Position numbers and translations under genes: made by a program. A stretch of DNA of 64,000 nt from an uncultured Eubacterium sp. (GTDB taxonomy: Bacteria; Bacillota; Clostridia; Lachnospirales; Lachnospiraceae). The stretch lies in contig CAMUHY010000009.1 of assembly GCA_947088865.1 (NCBI GenBank), positions 56,891 through 120,890 of the forward strand. Direction: 5' to 3'. Positions 53,743 to 62,496 of the stretch are shown here, in pieces (the stretch's first letter is position 1; each line of letters begins with the position of its first letter). The notes below the pieces were generated by a model. It saw only the letters and a list, made by a program, of their open reading frames with translations. It did no database searches and was not told the DNA's origin.

Positions 53743-54757
53743 AATGAGACAAGAAATTTCAAAGGTGATAATTAAAGTTTTAAAATCAAAATTTGATACT
53801 TTTCCGATAGATGCAGCTCAGCCTAGAAATGCACCTTTTCATAAAGCATTTTTACAAGCATTTTCTGAAAAATTTAATCAGGTAGGTATGAACGTTGATG
53901 TTATGATAAGTATGAGTTCTTGGATGCATGGATTAAATACTACAATGGGACAAACATTTTTTGAAAGTGTAGCACATATTTTGACAAATGGCGCTAAACG
54001 AAGTTTTAGAGGTGATAAATTTAAAATTTATTCAGACCAAGAAAGCATAATAAGTGAAATTATGACAGATTTAAAAAATGGTGATAAAATTCCTAATATG
54101 ATAAATGAGGATAAATTAATAAGTGATAATGCAAATGGAAAATTAGTAACAGGTACAAATTTTACTGCTGATTGTTATATTGAAGATAGTACGAATATAA
54201 TTGCAATTGAGTTGAAGTCTGTCAGACCAAATTCAGGCGAAACACGTGGAGAGAAACAAAAGATATTAAAGGCAAAAGCTGCTTTAAGGAATCAATATCC
54301 AAATAAAAAGATTCAATATTTTTTTGGTTTTCCATTTGACCCCACATCTGATACAGATACAGGTTATAATAAAAAGCGGTTTATGGCAAATATGGTTGAA
54401 TTTTCAAAATTTTGTGATGAGGAAGAAATATTGTTAGCTGATGAATTATGGTCTTTTTTGTCTGGCGAGCAAGATACTATGCAGGAAATATTAAATTTAA
54501 TTAAAAGTATTGCAACAACAGATTTTTTTAGTAAATTTGAGTTTATCAATAATTCTCAAAATTTAATAAAGTATACTGAAAAATACATTGATATTGTTTC
54601 TTCATGGTATTTATTTGATGAAATTAGTATTGCTCAGAATGTATCTGAATTTTTGCACAATAAAAATAGAAAAGTGCAATCAGCACTATTTTCTTGCCCG
54701 TTTTTTGAAAATGGGAAATATAATGAAAATCGTGTTAAGGTGCTTTCAAAATGTTAA
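53732..54757 (+). CDS. TdeIII/MjaII-like type II restriction endonuclease
   Basis: A 341-residue endonuclease. The PD-(D/E)xK-type centre is FTADCYIEDSTNIIAIELKSV, followed by RPNSGETRGEKQKILKAKAA and YFFGFPFDP, characteristic of the RE_TdeIII family. Related enzymes such as MjaII cut GGNCC; that this one does is a guess. It starts within the methylase gene, the usual R-M arrangement. G+C is lower than in neighbouring genes, consistent with transfer. A full repeat copy starts 12 bp after its stop. Confidence 0.85.
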   Translation: MTNEMRQEISKVIIKVLKSKFDTFPIDAAQPRNAPFHKAFLQAFSEKFNQVGMNVDVMISMSSWMHGLNTTMGQTFFESVAHILTNGAKRSFRGDKFKIYSDQESIISEIMTDLKNGDKIPNMINEDKLISDNANGKLVTGTNFTADCYIEDSTNIIAIELKSVRPNSGETRGEKQKILKAKAALRNQYPNKKIQYFFGFPFDPTSDTDTGYNKKRFMANMVEFSKFCDEEEILLADELWSFLSGEQDTMQEILNLIKSIATTDFFSKFEFINNSQNLIKYTEKYIDIVSSWYLFDEISIAQNVSEFLHNKNRKVQSALFSCPFFENGKYNENRVKVLSKC

Positions 54758-54769
54758 AATTAAATATTT

Positions 54770-54927
54770 AACCTTATCAAGAAAGTTCCCACTTCAATGC
54801 TGCAAAGGCATAAGTAGGAGTGGGGACTTCCTTGTTTCAGTGGGAGTATAAGCTCCCACTGAAAAGCTGTGATAGCAGTTAGAGGGTTTGAGCAAGTAGT
54901 GTAGTGGATTGCGAATATCCGCTTGAC
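54770..54927 (+). repeat. Multi-hairpin intergenic repeat, copy C
   Basis: 158 bp from AACCTTATCAAG to GCTTGAC. Stems: AAGAAAGTTCCCAC with GTGGGGACTTCCTT; a perfect 12-bp stem TTTCAGTGGGAG/CTCCCACTGAAA; AAGCTG/CAGTT; the tail AGTGGATTGCGAATATCCGCT. Same length as copy D. Confidence 0.8.
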
Positions 54928-54976
54928 TGTTGTAGTATATTAAATGATAACTAAAATTTTAAGAAAGGCAAATATT

Positions 54977-55480
54977 ATGTTGAGATTAAGACCATATAAA
55001 GCTTGTGATGCAAACACGATTGTTTCATGGATAAAAGATGAAGTATCATTTCATAAATGGTGTGCAGATAGATTTGAACATTATCCAATTACAGGAGAAG
55101 ATTTAAATAATTACTATCAATCGTTTGCTTGTGCCAATAATTTCTTTCAGATGACGGCATTTAATGAGTCCGAAATAGTAGGACATTTGCTTATGCGATT
55201 TATAGATGAAGAACAGAAAATTCTTCGTTTTGGCTTTGTTATTGTAGACGATACAAAACGAGGCAAAGGCTATGGAAAGAAAATGCTTCAGTTAGCAATA
55301 CAGTTTGCATTTGATATTGTAAAGGCGGAAAAAATAACAATAGGTGTGTTTGACAATAATGAATCAGCGTATCATTGTTACAAGGCAGTTGGATTTCAAG
55401 ATATAGGGCAAGTACAGAACTATTATATTTTAGGGGAAGAATGGAAATGTAAAGAGTTGGAGTTAGGGAAACGTTTTTAA
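54977..55480 (+). CDS. GNAT family N-acetyltransferase
   Basis: A 167-residue acetyl-CoA-dependent acetyltransferase. LRLRPYKACDANTIVSW is the usual start, and FVIVDDTKRGKGYGKKML is the acetyl-CoA pyrophosphate loop, followed by ITIGVFDNNESAYHCYKAVG. ATG at 54977 has AAAGG upstream; an earlier ATG is in the repeat-flanking region. Substrate unknown. Confidence 0.88.
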   Translation: MLRLRPYKACDANTIVSWIKDEVSFHKWCADRFEHYPITGEDLNNYYQSFACANNFFQMTAFNESEIVGHLLMRFIDEEQKILRFGFVIVDDTKRGKGYGKKMLQLAIQFAFDIVKAEKITIGVFDNNESAYHCYKAVGFQDIGQVQNYYILGEEWKCKELELGKRF

Positions 55481-55508
55481 AAGCAAATTACATAAATAGG
55501 TAAAATAA

Positions 55509-56060
55509 ATGGCATTACAAACATATTATATTTCTCTTTATTTTGATAAAGATACAGACAATTGGTTAAGCAATTTAATTGACCAAGCAGCACAAAAGTT
55601 TCACAATAACACTGTAAAAGCTATACCTCCACACATTACAATTGCGATGTTGAAGGCTTCGGATAGTGATATATTGTGTCAAAAAATAGATATGATTATT
55701 AATGAATTTTTTATACAAGAAATTTTGATTGCTGGAATTGGATTATTTCAGACAAAGGTGGTTTATTTACAGCCAGTATTAAATTGGTATCTGCATAATA
55801 TTTCTGTAAGAATAAATGATACATTTTTACAAGAACAACAAAAAGATAATAAATATATACCATATAATTGGATACCACATATCAGTATTGCAAAAAGGCT
55901 TACAGATACAGAGCAGATTGATGTTATAAAGTTGCTGCAAAAAGAGAAATTTCCAAGACAAGCAAAAATTTGTTACATTGGGCTTGAGAGAGCAAAACCG
56001 TATAAAAGTATAAAGATGTGGGCATTGCAGGATTTGGAAAATACTACAATGCAGCAATAA
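55509..56060 (+). CDS. 2'-5' RNA ligase family protein (2H phosphoesterase)
   Basis: A 183-residue protein with both His-x-Thr/Ser motifs of the 2H phosphoesterases: IPPHITIAML (about residue 40) and WIPHISIAKRL (about 120). Members act as cyclic phosphodiesterases or RNA ligases. The gene follows the GNAT gene by 28 bp. Confidence 0.85.
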   Translation: MALQTYYISLYFDKDTDNWLSNLIDQAAQKFHNNTVKAIPPHITIAMLKASDSDILCQKIDMIINEFFIQEILIAGIGLFQTKVVYLQPVLNWYLHNISVRINDTFLQEQQKDNKYIPYNWIPHISIAKRLTDTEQIDVIKLLQKEKFPRQAKICYIGLERAKPYKSIKMWALQDLENTTMQQ

Positions 56061-56062
56061 AA

Positions 56063-56104
56063 TTATAAGTAAGCAGCAAAATAGGCTGTGAGTATTTGCT
56101 TAAC
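56063..56104 (+). repeat. Repeat tail module
   Basis: TTATAAGTAAGCAGCAAAATAGGCTGTGAGTATTTGCTTAAC, same module as 49921-49963 with several substitutions. Confidence 0.45.
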
Positions 56105-56198
56105 ATATAAAAATTATAGAAAAATATGTATAAGACTGGAAAATTTGTATATGAATACAATTAGTTTCTAATATAATACACAATTTATGTAAGAATTT

Positions 56199-56241
56199 AA
56201 CCTCATCAAGCAGCGTAGTGGATTGCGAATATCCGCTCAAC
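56199..56241 (+). repeat. Multi-hairpin repeat, deleted copy B
   Basis: AACCTCATCAAG joined directly to CAGCGTAGTGGATTGCGAATATCCGCTCAAC: both ends of the family with the whole middle missing. The surrounding 400 bp (56061-56460) contain no gene, only this, the tail module and a promoter. Confidence 0.65.
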
Positions 56242-56391
56242 TTATACTAAAACAATAATATAATTTCAAAACAAAAGTTTGTTTTTTGAAATAAATGGAA
56301 GAGAATGTTTACAATGACAATATTTACTTAAATGGATTGTTTAATATAACAAAATAATAACAAAGTTATTTACAATTCTTCCAAAAAGTGG

Positions 56392-56421
56392 TAGACAAAA
56401 CATAAAGTGTATTGTTATAAT
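56392..56421 (+). promoter_or_regulatory. Promoter of ppdK
   Basis: TAGACA (56392-56397), 18-bp spacer, TATAAT (56416-56421), about 40 bp before the start codon. Confidence 0.65.
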
Positions 56422-56460
56422 CTTAACAAAGAAAATAAGTACATTTGGGAGGTACTATTA

Positions 56461-59085
56461 ATGGCAAAATGGGTTTATTTATTTACTGAGGGCAATGCCG
56501 ATATGAGAGAGTTATTGGGCGGCAAGGGTGCAAACCTTGCAGAGATGACGAATATTGGACTTCCTGTTCCACAAGGTTTTACAATTACAACAGAGGCTTG
56601 TACACAGTATTATGAAGATGGCAGACAGATTAATGAGGAAATTCAGGCTCAAATTAATGAGTATATTGGCAAGATGGAAGAGATTACAGGCAAAAAGTTT
56701 GGTGATACAAAAAATCCATTGCTTGTTTCTGTTCGTTCTGGTGCAAGAGCTTCTATGCCAGGTATGATGGATACAATTCTTAATTTGGGATTAAATGAAG
56801 AAGTTGTCAATACGATTGCAGAAATGTCTGGAAATCCTCGTTGGGCATGGGATTGTTATAGAAGATTTATTCAAATGTATTCTGATGTCGTTATGGAAGT
56901 AGGTAAGAAATATTTTGAGGAACTCATTGATAAGATGAAAGAAGAAAGAGGAGTAAAACAAGATATTGAGCTTACTGCTGATGATTTAAAAGAACTTGCA
57001 AATCAGTTTAAGGCTGAATATAAAAGTAAAATCGGAGAAGATTTCCCAGATAATCCAAAAGAACAACTTATGGGTGCTATCAAAGCCGTATTTCGTTCAT
57101 GGGATAATCCAAGAGCTAATGTTTATCGTCGTGATAATGATATTCCATACTCTTGGGGTACTGCTGTCAATGTACAGTCTATGGCTTTTGGAAATATGGG
57201 TGATGACTGTGGTACAGGTGTAGCATTTACACGTGACCCAGCAACAGGTGCAAAAGGTCTTTTTGGTGAGTTTCTCACCAATGCACAAGGCGAAGATGTT
57301 GTTGCAGGTGTTCGTACACCAATGAAGATTACAGAGATGGCGGACAAGTTCCCTGAGGCGTTTGAGCAGTTTAAAGAGGTATGTGCAACACTTGAAAAGC
57401 ATTATAGAGATATGCAGGATATGGAATTTACAGTAGAGCATGGAAAACTTTATATGCTTCAGACAAGAAATGGTAAGAGAACAGCTCAAGCAGCTTTAAA
57501 GATTGCATGTGACCTTGTAGATGAGGGAATGAGAACAGAGGCAGAGGCTGTTGCAATGATAGACCCACGTAACCTTGATACACTTTTGCATCCACAGTTT
57601 GACGCTGCTGCATTAAAAGCTGCAACACCAATAGGCAAGGGACTTGGAGCTTCACCAGGTGCTGCATGTGGTAAGGTTGTATTTACAGCAGAGGATGCCG
57701 AAAGCTGGAATGCAAAAGGTGAAAAAGTGGTTCTTGTTCGTCTTGAGACATCACCAGAAGATATTACAGGTATGAAGGCTTCACAGGGTATTCTTACTGT
57801 TCGCGGCGGTATGACATCACATGCTGCAGTTGTGGCACGTGGTATGGGAACATGCTGTGTTTCTGGCTGTGGTGATATTGCTATGGATGAGGAAAACAAG
57901 AAATTTACATTAGCTGGAAAAGAATACCATGAAGGAGATTATATCTCTATTGATGGTTCAACAGGTAATATATATGAAGGTCAGATTGCCACAGTAGATG
58001 CAACTATTGCAGGCGAGTTTGGTCGTGTTATGGCTTGGGCAGATAAATATAGAAAATTAAAAGTAAGAACAAATGCAGATACACCTGCTGATGCAAAGAA
58101 AGCAAGAGAGCTTGGTGCTGAAGGTATTGGTCTTTGCCGTACAGAGCATATGTTTTTTGAGGAAGATAGAATTGCAGCATTTAGGGAAATGATTTGTTCA
58201 GATACAGTTGAGGAGAGGGAGGCTGCTCTTGAAAAAATCCTTCCTTATCAGCAAAATGACTTTGAACAACTTTATGAGGCTCTTGAAGGAAATCCAGTTA
58301 CAATCCGTTTCCTTGACCCACCTCTTCATGAGTTTGTTCCAACAGAAGAAGCTGATATTAAGAAGCTTGCAGAAGCACAGGGCAAATCCGTAGAGACAAT
58401 AAAGAATATTATTGCTTCACTTCATGAGTTTAACCCAATGATGGGACATAGAGGTTGTCGTCTTGCTGTGACTTATCCTGAAATTGCAAAGATGCAGACT
58501 AAGGCAGTTATCAGGGCTGCAATTAATGTGGCAAAGAAGCATCCTGAATGGACAGTAAAGCCTGAAATAATGATTCCATTAATATGTGAAGTAAAAGAAT
58601 TAAAGTATGTAAAGAAGGTTGTTGTTGAGACAGCCGATGCTGAAATTACTAATTCAGGTATTCAATTAGAGTATGAAGTAGGTACGATGATTGAAATTCC
58701 TAGAGCTACATTGACAGCCGATGAAATTGCAAAAGATGCAGATTTCTTCTGTTTTGGTACAAATGACCTTACACAGATGACATTTGGTTTTTCAAGAGAT
58801 GATGCAGGTAAGTTCTTAAATGCTTATTATGATACAAAGATTTTTGAAAATGACCCATTTGCAAAACTTGACCAGACAGGTGTAGGCAAGCTTATGGAAA
58901 TGACAATTAAGCTTGGCAAACCAGTTAATCCAAATCTTCATATTGGTATATGCGGAGAGCATGGCGGCGACCCTTCATCTGTTGAGTTCTGTCATAAGAT
59001 TGGACTTGATTACGTAAGCTGTTCACCATTTAGAGTGCCAATTGCAAGATTAGCGGCAGCACAGGCGGCGATTGCACAGAAGTGA
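56461..59085 (+). CDS. ppdK: Pyruvate, phosphate dikinase
   Basis: An 874-residue enzyme that interconverts pyruvate, ATP and phosphate with PEP, AMP and PPi; in anaerobes it works in PPi-linked glycolysis. ATP-grasp domain first (LLGGKGANLAEMTNIGLPVP), central swivelling phosphohistidine domain with GGMTSHAAVVARGMG (about residue 455), then the PEP-binding TIM barrel with GIGLCRTEHMFF and CGEHGGDPSS. The start at 56461 has GGGAGG; an extension to 56407 is not supported. A strong terminator follows. Confidence 0.97.
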   Translation: MAKWVYLFTEGNADMRELLGGKGANLAEMTNIGLPVPQGFTITTEACTQYYEDGRQINEEIQAQINEYIGKMEEITGKKFGDTKNPLLVSVRSGARASMPGMMDTILNLGLNEEVVNTIAEMSGNPRWAWDCYRRFIQMYSDVVMEVGKKYFEELIDKMKEERGVKQDIELTADDLKELANQFKAEYKSKIGEDFPDNPKEQLMGAIKAVFRSWDNPRANVYRRDNDIPYSWGTAVNVQSMAFGNMGDDCGTGVAFTRDPATGAKGLFGEFLTNAQGEDVVAGVRTPMKITEMADKFPEAFEQFKEVCATLEKHYRDMQDMEFTVEHGKLYMLQTRNGKRTAQAALKIACDLVDEGMRTEAEAVAMIDPRNLDTLLHPQFDAAALKAATPIGKGLGASPGAACGKVVFTAEDAESWNAKGEKVVLVRLETSPEDITGMKASQGILTVRGGMTSHAAVVARGMGTCCVSGCGDIAMDEENKKFTLAGKEYHEGDYISIDGSTGNIYEGQIATVDATIAGEFGRVMAWADKYRKLKVRTNADTPADAKKARELGAEGIGLCRTEHMFFEEDRIAAFREMICSDTVEEREAALEKILPYQQNDFEQLYEALEGNPVTIRFLDPPLHEFVPTEEADIKKLAEAQGKSVETIKNIIASLHEFNPMMGHRGCRLAVTYPEIAKMQTKAVIRAAINVAKKHPEWTVKPEIMIPLICEVKELKYVKKVVVETADAEITNSGIQLEYEVGTMIEIPRATLTADEIAKDADFFCFGTNDLTQMTFGFSRDDAGKFLNAYYDTKIFENDPFAKLDQTGVGKLMEMTIKLGKPVNPNLHIGICGEHGGDPSSVEFCHKIGLDYVSCSPFRVPIARLAAAQAAIAQK

Positions 59086-59149
59086 GCAATTGAATAAATC
59101 CTTATTTTATGCAATTTAAGCTCTATTTTAGATAGTAACAATTATGATG

Positions 59150-59187
59150 AAATAGCTTGATTAGTATCTTCTAATCAAGCTATTTTT
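59150..59187 (+). terminator. Terminator of ppdK
   Basis: AAATAGCTTGATTAG (59150-59164) pairs perfectly with CTAATCAAGCTATTT (59171-59185) and runs into T. Confidence 0.88.
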
Positions 59188-59262
59188 TGGTTTCAAGCGA
59201 TTTTAGGGTATCAAATGAGCTATTTTTATCAAGTTATAAAAATTGTTTTGGAGATATATAAG

Positions 59263-59291
59263 TTGTAAAGAAATGAGTTTTATGGTATAAC
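59263..59291 (+). promoter_or_regulatory. Promoter of retropepsin-like pair
   Basis: TTGTAA (59263-59268), 17-bp spacer, TATAAC (59286-59291) with TGG before the -10. Confidence 0.55.
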
Positions 59292-59328
59292 GAATAATGG
59301 GAGGATAGACTTTGAGGAGGTTTTTATT

Positions 59329-59580
59329 ATGGGTGATAAATTGAAATTAGAAGATTTAAAAATTGGAATGAAAGTATCAAGAAGTCAATTAGATACTATA
59401 TTTAATATTTATATATTCTTAAAGGATTTTGAACTTGATAATGGTGATATGATTGGTATTATAGCTTCAGTAACATCTAATCCGAGTGAAGAAGTTAGAG
59501 ATAAGGTTTTTTGTGGCGACTTCTATTGTATAATAAATGATGAGGAAGACATGGAAGGAGATATATTTTATGAAGAATAA
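59329..59580 (+). CDS. Small hypothetical protein
   Basis: An 83-residue acidic protein with a GAGGAGG ribosome site. LKLEDLKIGMKVSRSQLDTIFNIYI begins a likely small beta-rich domain; the end is EEDMEGDIFYEE. Unrecognised. It overlaps the retropepsin-like gene by 11 bp, so the products are made together and may interact. Confidence 0.6.
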   Translation: MGDKLKLEDLKIGMKVSRSQLDTIFNIYIFLKDFELDNGDMIGIIASVTSNPSEEVRDKVFCGDFYCIINDEEDMEGDIFYEE

Positions 59581-60214
59581 TTTTTTAATAGCCCAATTGT
59601 ATAAAAATTGTTTTTTTGTAGATTTAAGCACTTCTTTAGATGTTCATAAGATAGAGATAAATTCAATTGCCAAGATAGATACAGGTTGTGGATTTACAAG
59701 TATACATTTATTTAATAGAAGATTTTTATTAGGTAAAGAGGATATAACCAGATTAAAGAAAGAAGCAATTAATTTAAACTTAAAAGCAGGGCTGAGTTTT
59801 GGAGTATCTGATACAGATGATATAAAAAAGCATGAAGAAATGTTGTTTAAAAGTGGAAATTTATTAGAGTGTAAATGTATTAATTTTAAACATAATATTT
59901 CTAAGTTTCTATTGAATGGCTATGATATAGAGAAGAGTAGTATACGAGTTAGTTATAATAGGCAAAATAATATTTTAATAGGTATGGATGTTTTGCAGTT
60001 ATTTGATTTTCATTGTGGATATAGTAGGGTTTTAGATAATTACATATTTATTGGGGTATTGAGGACACAAGAAGATAAATCAGATTATTATAAAGCCTTA
60101 GAGGAACATTTTGGGATTTTAAGTAATATTAATGAGGATTTTTTAAATAGTGAAGCTGTTAAAATTGAGGCATCAGGATTTTTTGCTTGGTTAAAAAATA
60201 AGCATAAGAATTAA
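59570..60214 (+). CDS. Retropepsin-like aspartic protease-type protein
   Basis: A 214-residue protein. AKIDTGCGFTSIHL matches the catalytic DTG of retroviral-type aspartic proteases (with Cys after it), and NNILIGMDVLQLFDF matches the following ILIGMD-type strand that packs on the active site. A single domain would have to dimerise. The remaining sequence is unassigned; no signal peptide. ATG at 59570 has GGAG; a start at 59537 lacks support. Protease activity is inferred from motifs. Confidence 0.62.
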   Translation: MKNNFLIAQLYKNCFFVDLSTSLDVHKIEINSIAKIDTGCGFTSIHLFNRRFLLGKEDITRLKKEAINLNLKAGLSFGVSDTDDIKKHEEMLFKSGNLLECKCINFKHNISKFLLNGYDIEKSSIRVSYNRQNNILIGMDVLQLFDFHCGYSRVLDNYIFIGVLRTQEDKSDYYKALEEHFGILSNINEDFLNSEAVKIEASGFFAWLKNKHKN

Positions 60215-60305
60215 ATAGTATTTTTGGGTACACTGAGTGTACTTTCTTTTTTCTCAGATATTTTTTATTTTATTAAGACTGATAGTACATAGGTCTTATT
60301 TTTTT

Positions 60306-60463
60306 AACCTCATTAAGGAAGTCCCCCACTTCAATGACGTAGGTATAAGTGGGGATGGGGACTTGCTTGTTTCAGTGGGAGCTTGTACTTCCACTGAAAA
60401 GCTGCGATAGCAGCTATGAGGTTATGAGCAAGTAGTGTAGCGGATTGCGAATATCCGATTGAC
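60306..60463 (+). repeat. Multi-hairpin intergenic repeat, copy D
   Basis: 158 bp. AACCTCAT (60306-60313) pairs perfectly with ATGAGGTT to close a junction holding AAGGAAGTCCCC/GGGGACTTGCTT, TTTCAGTGGGAG/CTTCCACTGAAA and AGCTG/CAGCT stems; the tail GCGGATTGCGAATATCCG follows. Confidence 0.8.
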
Positions 60464-60577
60464 TTTTTCCCAATGTATCAAAAATGGACTGTTTGATTTA
60501 TTGGATCTATACTATTAAAGTAGACACAGATATGAATTATCTGTTATAATAAATTATACATAAAAAAAAGGCTTCCT

Positions 60578-60865
60578 ATGGCTACCAACAATTACACCAA
60601 ATACGATGAAGATTTCAAAAAATCCCTCGTCTCTCTACACCAAAATGGCAAAACTCAATCTCAACTCTGCAAGGAATATGGTGTTTCAAAATCCACACTC
60701 AGTAAATGGATAAAACTATACTCTACTGTTGAAATGGATGATGGTGATGTCCTTACTGCTAAATAGGTTAAAGAACTTCAAAAACGTAATGCTCAACTGG
60801 AGGAGGAAAATCTTATATTAAAAAAAGCCATTGCCATATTCACGCCACACTCAAACAACGATTAG
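60578..60865 (+). pseudogene. IS3-family orfA (helix-turn-helix), amber-interrupted
   Basis: The DNA-binding subunit. KYDEDFKKSLVSLHQNGKTQ and LCKEYGVSKSTLSKWIKLYS form the helix-turn-helix. A TAG at 60764-60766 interrupts it, but the same frame continues with VKELQKRNAQLEEENLILKK, the leucine zipper, to a TAG ending at 60865. The amber stands where the family usually has glutamine, so a single C-to-T change is the likely cause. Confidence 0.75.
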
Positions 60866-61740
60866 ATGCTGTTCATGCGCTTCGTTTTCAACATAACATA
60901 AACCCTCGGCAGGGTTTTAAATGTCAATCGAAGTACTTATTACAAGCATTTTCGTAAACGACCTGCTCCTCGTGTTTGTCAAAACCAGCACATTAAATGT
61001 ATCATCTTACACATTTATGCTGATTATAACAAACGTCTAGGCGCTTACAAAATTCAATACATCCTTCATCGTGACTATGGCATTAACATCAGTGTTGGGA
61101 GAGTGTACCGACTGATGCATAGTATGAAACTTCCTAAAATGTCAACTACAAAACCCAAATCGAGCTATCACCACACAGACAATAGTGAATGTACCAACCA
61201 TTTGCAGCAACAATTTTCTCAGGATGCTCCAAATCTCGTCTGGGTTAGTGATATCACTTACCTAAAAGTGGGTGGAAAATGGTATTATCTATGCGTTATA
61301 ATAGACCTATTCTCAAGAAAAGTAGTCTCATGGAATCTATCCAGTAAAGCGGATACTAACCTTGTTATAACCACTTTCTGAAAGGCTTATGAGAACAGGA
61401 ATGCCCCCCTATGGTCTTATGTTCCATTCTGACCGTGGGGTACAATATACATCATTTGCTTTTCATCAGCTTTTGGATTCACTAAATGTAGTGCAGTCTT
61501 TTTCCAAGAAAGGGTACCCTTTTGACAATGCTGTCTGTGAGAGCTTTTTCAAGTACTTAAAGCTGGAAGAAACCAATCGAAAAACATACCATACTTTTGA
61601 TGAATTACATTGGTCTATTTTTGAGTACATTGAAGGATTCTACAATTCCCGACGACCTCATGCTTCTCTTGGCTATTTAACACCAAATGAAATGGAATCC
61701 ACTATTGGGAACAGATTTAATTCTGTTCTCAATAAAAAAA
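60850..61740 (+). pseudogene. IS3-family orfB (DDE transposase), frameshifted
   Basis: The catalytic subunit in pieces. KQRLDAVHALRFQHNIN is followed by a shift near 60902 to RVLNVNRSTYYKHFRKRPAP, running through WVSDITYLKVGGKWYYLC (first Asp) to a TGA at 61379. An extra C near 61405 shifts the frame again before GLMFHSDRGVQYTS (second Asp) and NAVCESFFKYLKLEE (Glu). All three acidic residues remain but not in one frame. The last frame runs through the inverted repeat into flanking DNA. Confidence 0.75.
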
Positions 61741-61777
61741 TTTACAAAAATGTGTCTACTCTATTGACTATAGTCCA

Positions 61778-62095
61778 CGTTTCTCCCGAAAAGGTTTCCT
61801 GCCCCATTCCTGCCGCGTGTTCCGGCGTTAGTACGCTCACCCGCTCTGGTCACGGTGTCCAGAAGCCGAGTCACGGTGCACTTCCCCAGCCGGGGTATTC
61901 CTTTTCAGACGGTCATTCGGTTTTCAAGGGGCTTGTCCATCGATGAACTATCCCAAGTCTACACTTTTTTGACCGCCTGTGTCGTATATCTAAGAGGTAG
62001 GAAATCAGCCCGGAAAACTTGCTATTTCCACGCTCTCGGATTTGTGGTATAATGGAAAGGCAAAAAACAAATCGAAATTATGAGGATATTAAGTC
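61778..62095. other. G+C-rich segment after IS, no intact gene; promoter at its end
   Basis: Composition changes abruptly from the A+T-rich chromosome. Short open stretches are present but none has a start and ribosome site. A promoter with TTTCCA (62025-62030), 17 bp and TGGTATAAT (-10 at 62048-62053) leads to the next gene. Probably a truncated part of an inserted element. Confidence 0.5.
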
Positions 62096-62458
62096 ATGCT
62101 AAAAGATGGTATTGTCTTAGAAGATAGTGACAATAGGATAATTGTTAATCAATATAGTTTTTGCGAATTGATAAAGCATTTATTAACTCATTATGTGGGC
62201 ATCTCATACGAAAAAGCATCTAAAATAGTAGCGCAATCTCATCTTGCAAAGTCAATTTCAAGTGTAATGGATGCCGGATTATTAGGACATGAATATCCTT
62301 ACTATTGGGCTATGAATCTTTATTATGGAGCAATGTACTGGGAAAAAGGAATACCTGCACAACCAGATGATTTGACAGCCTATTTTGAACTTGAAAATAG
62401 CATAATGAAGCGTCATAATTTAAACGAACCCTTTGAATACATTCCTTTTGTAAAATAA
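62096..62458 (+). CDS. Hypothetical protein of mobile-element type
   Basis: A 120-residue protein with GAGGA ribosome site. ISYEKASKIVAQSHLAKSISSV and GHEYPYYWAMNLYYGAMYWEKG are helical and aromatic-rich. I do not recognise it. It is lower in G+C than the next gene. Confidence 0.6.
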   Translation: MLKDGIVLEDSDNRIIVNQYSFCELIKHLLTHYVGISYEKASKIVAQSHLAKSISSVMDAGLLGHEYPYYWAMNLYYGAMYWEKGIPAQPDDLTAYFELENSIMKRHNLNEPFEYIPFVK

Positions 62459-62496
62459 CAATGTAAATTTATCGAACAAACAAGAAGGGTGTGTGA

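Larger units (their letters stand above)
60502..61777 (+). mobile_element. IS3-family (IS150-like) insertion sequence, decayed
   Basis: 1276 bp between 27-bp imperfect inverted repeats: left 60502-60528 (TGGA outside, AGTAGACACA inside), right 61751-61777. It carries overlapping orfA and orfB remnants, both broken. No target duplication: left flank TTTAT, right flank CGTTT. The G+C content jumps immediately beyond the right end. Confidence 0.75.

Noticed and set aside
57097-57899. Antisense reading frames opposite ppdK
   Set aside because: They are shadows of a strongly conserved gene and have no start signals.
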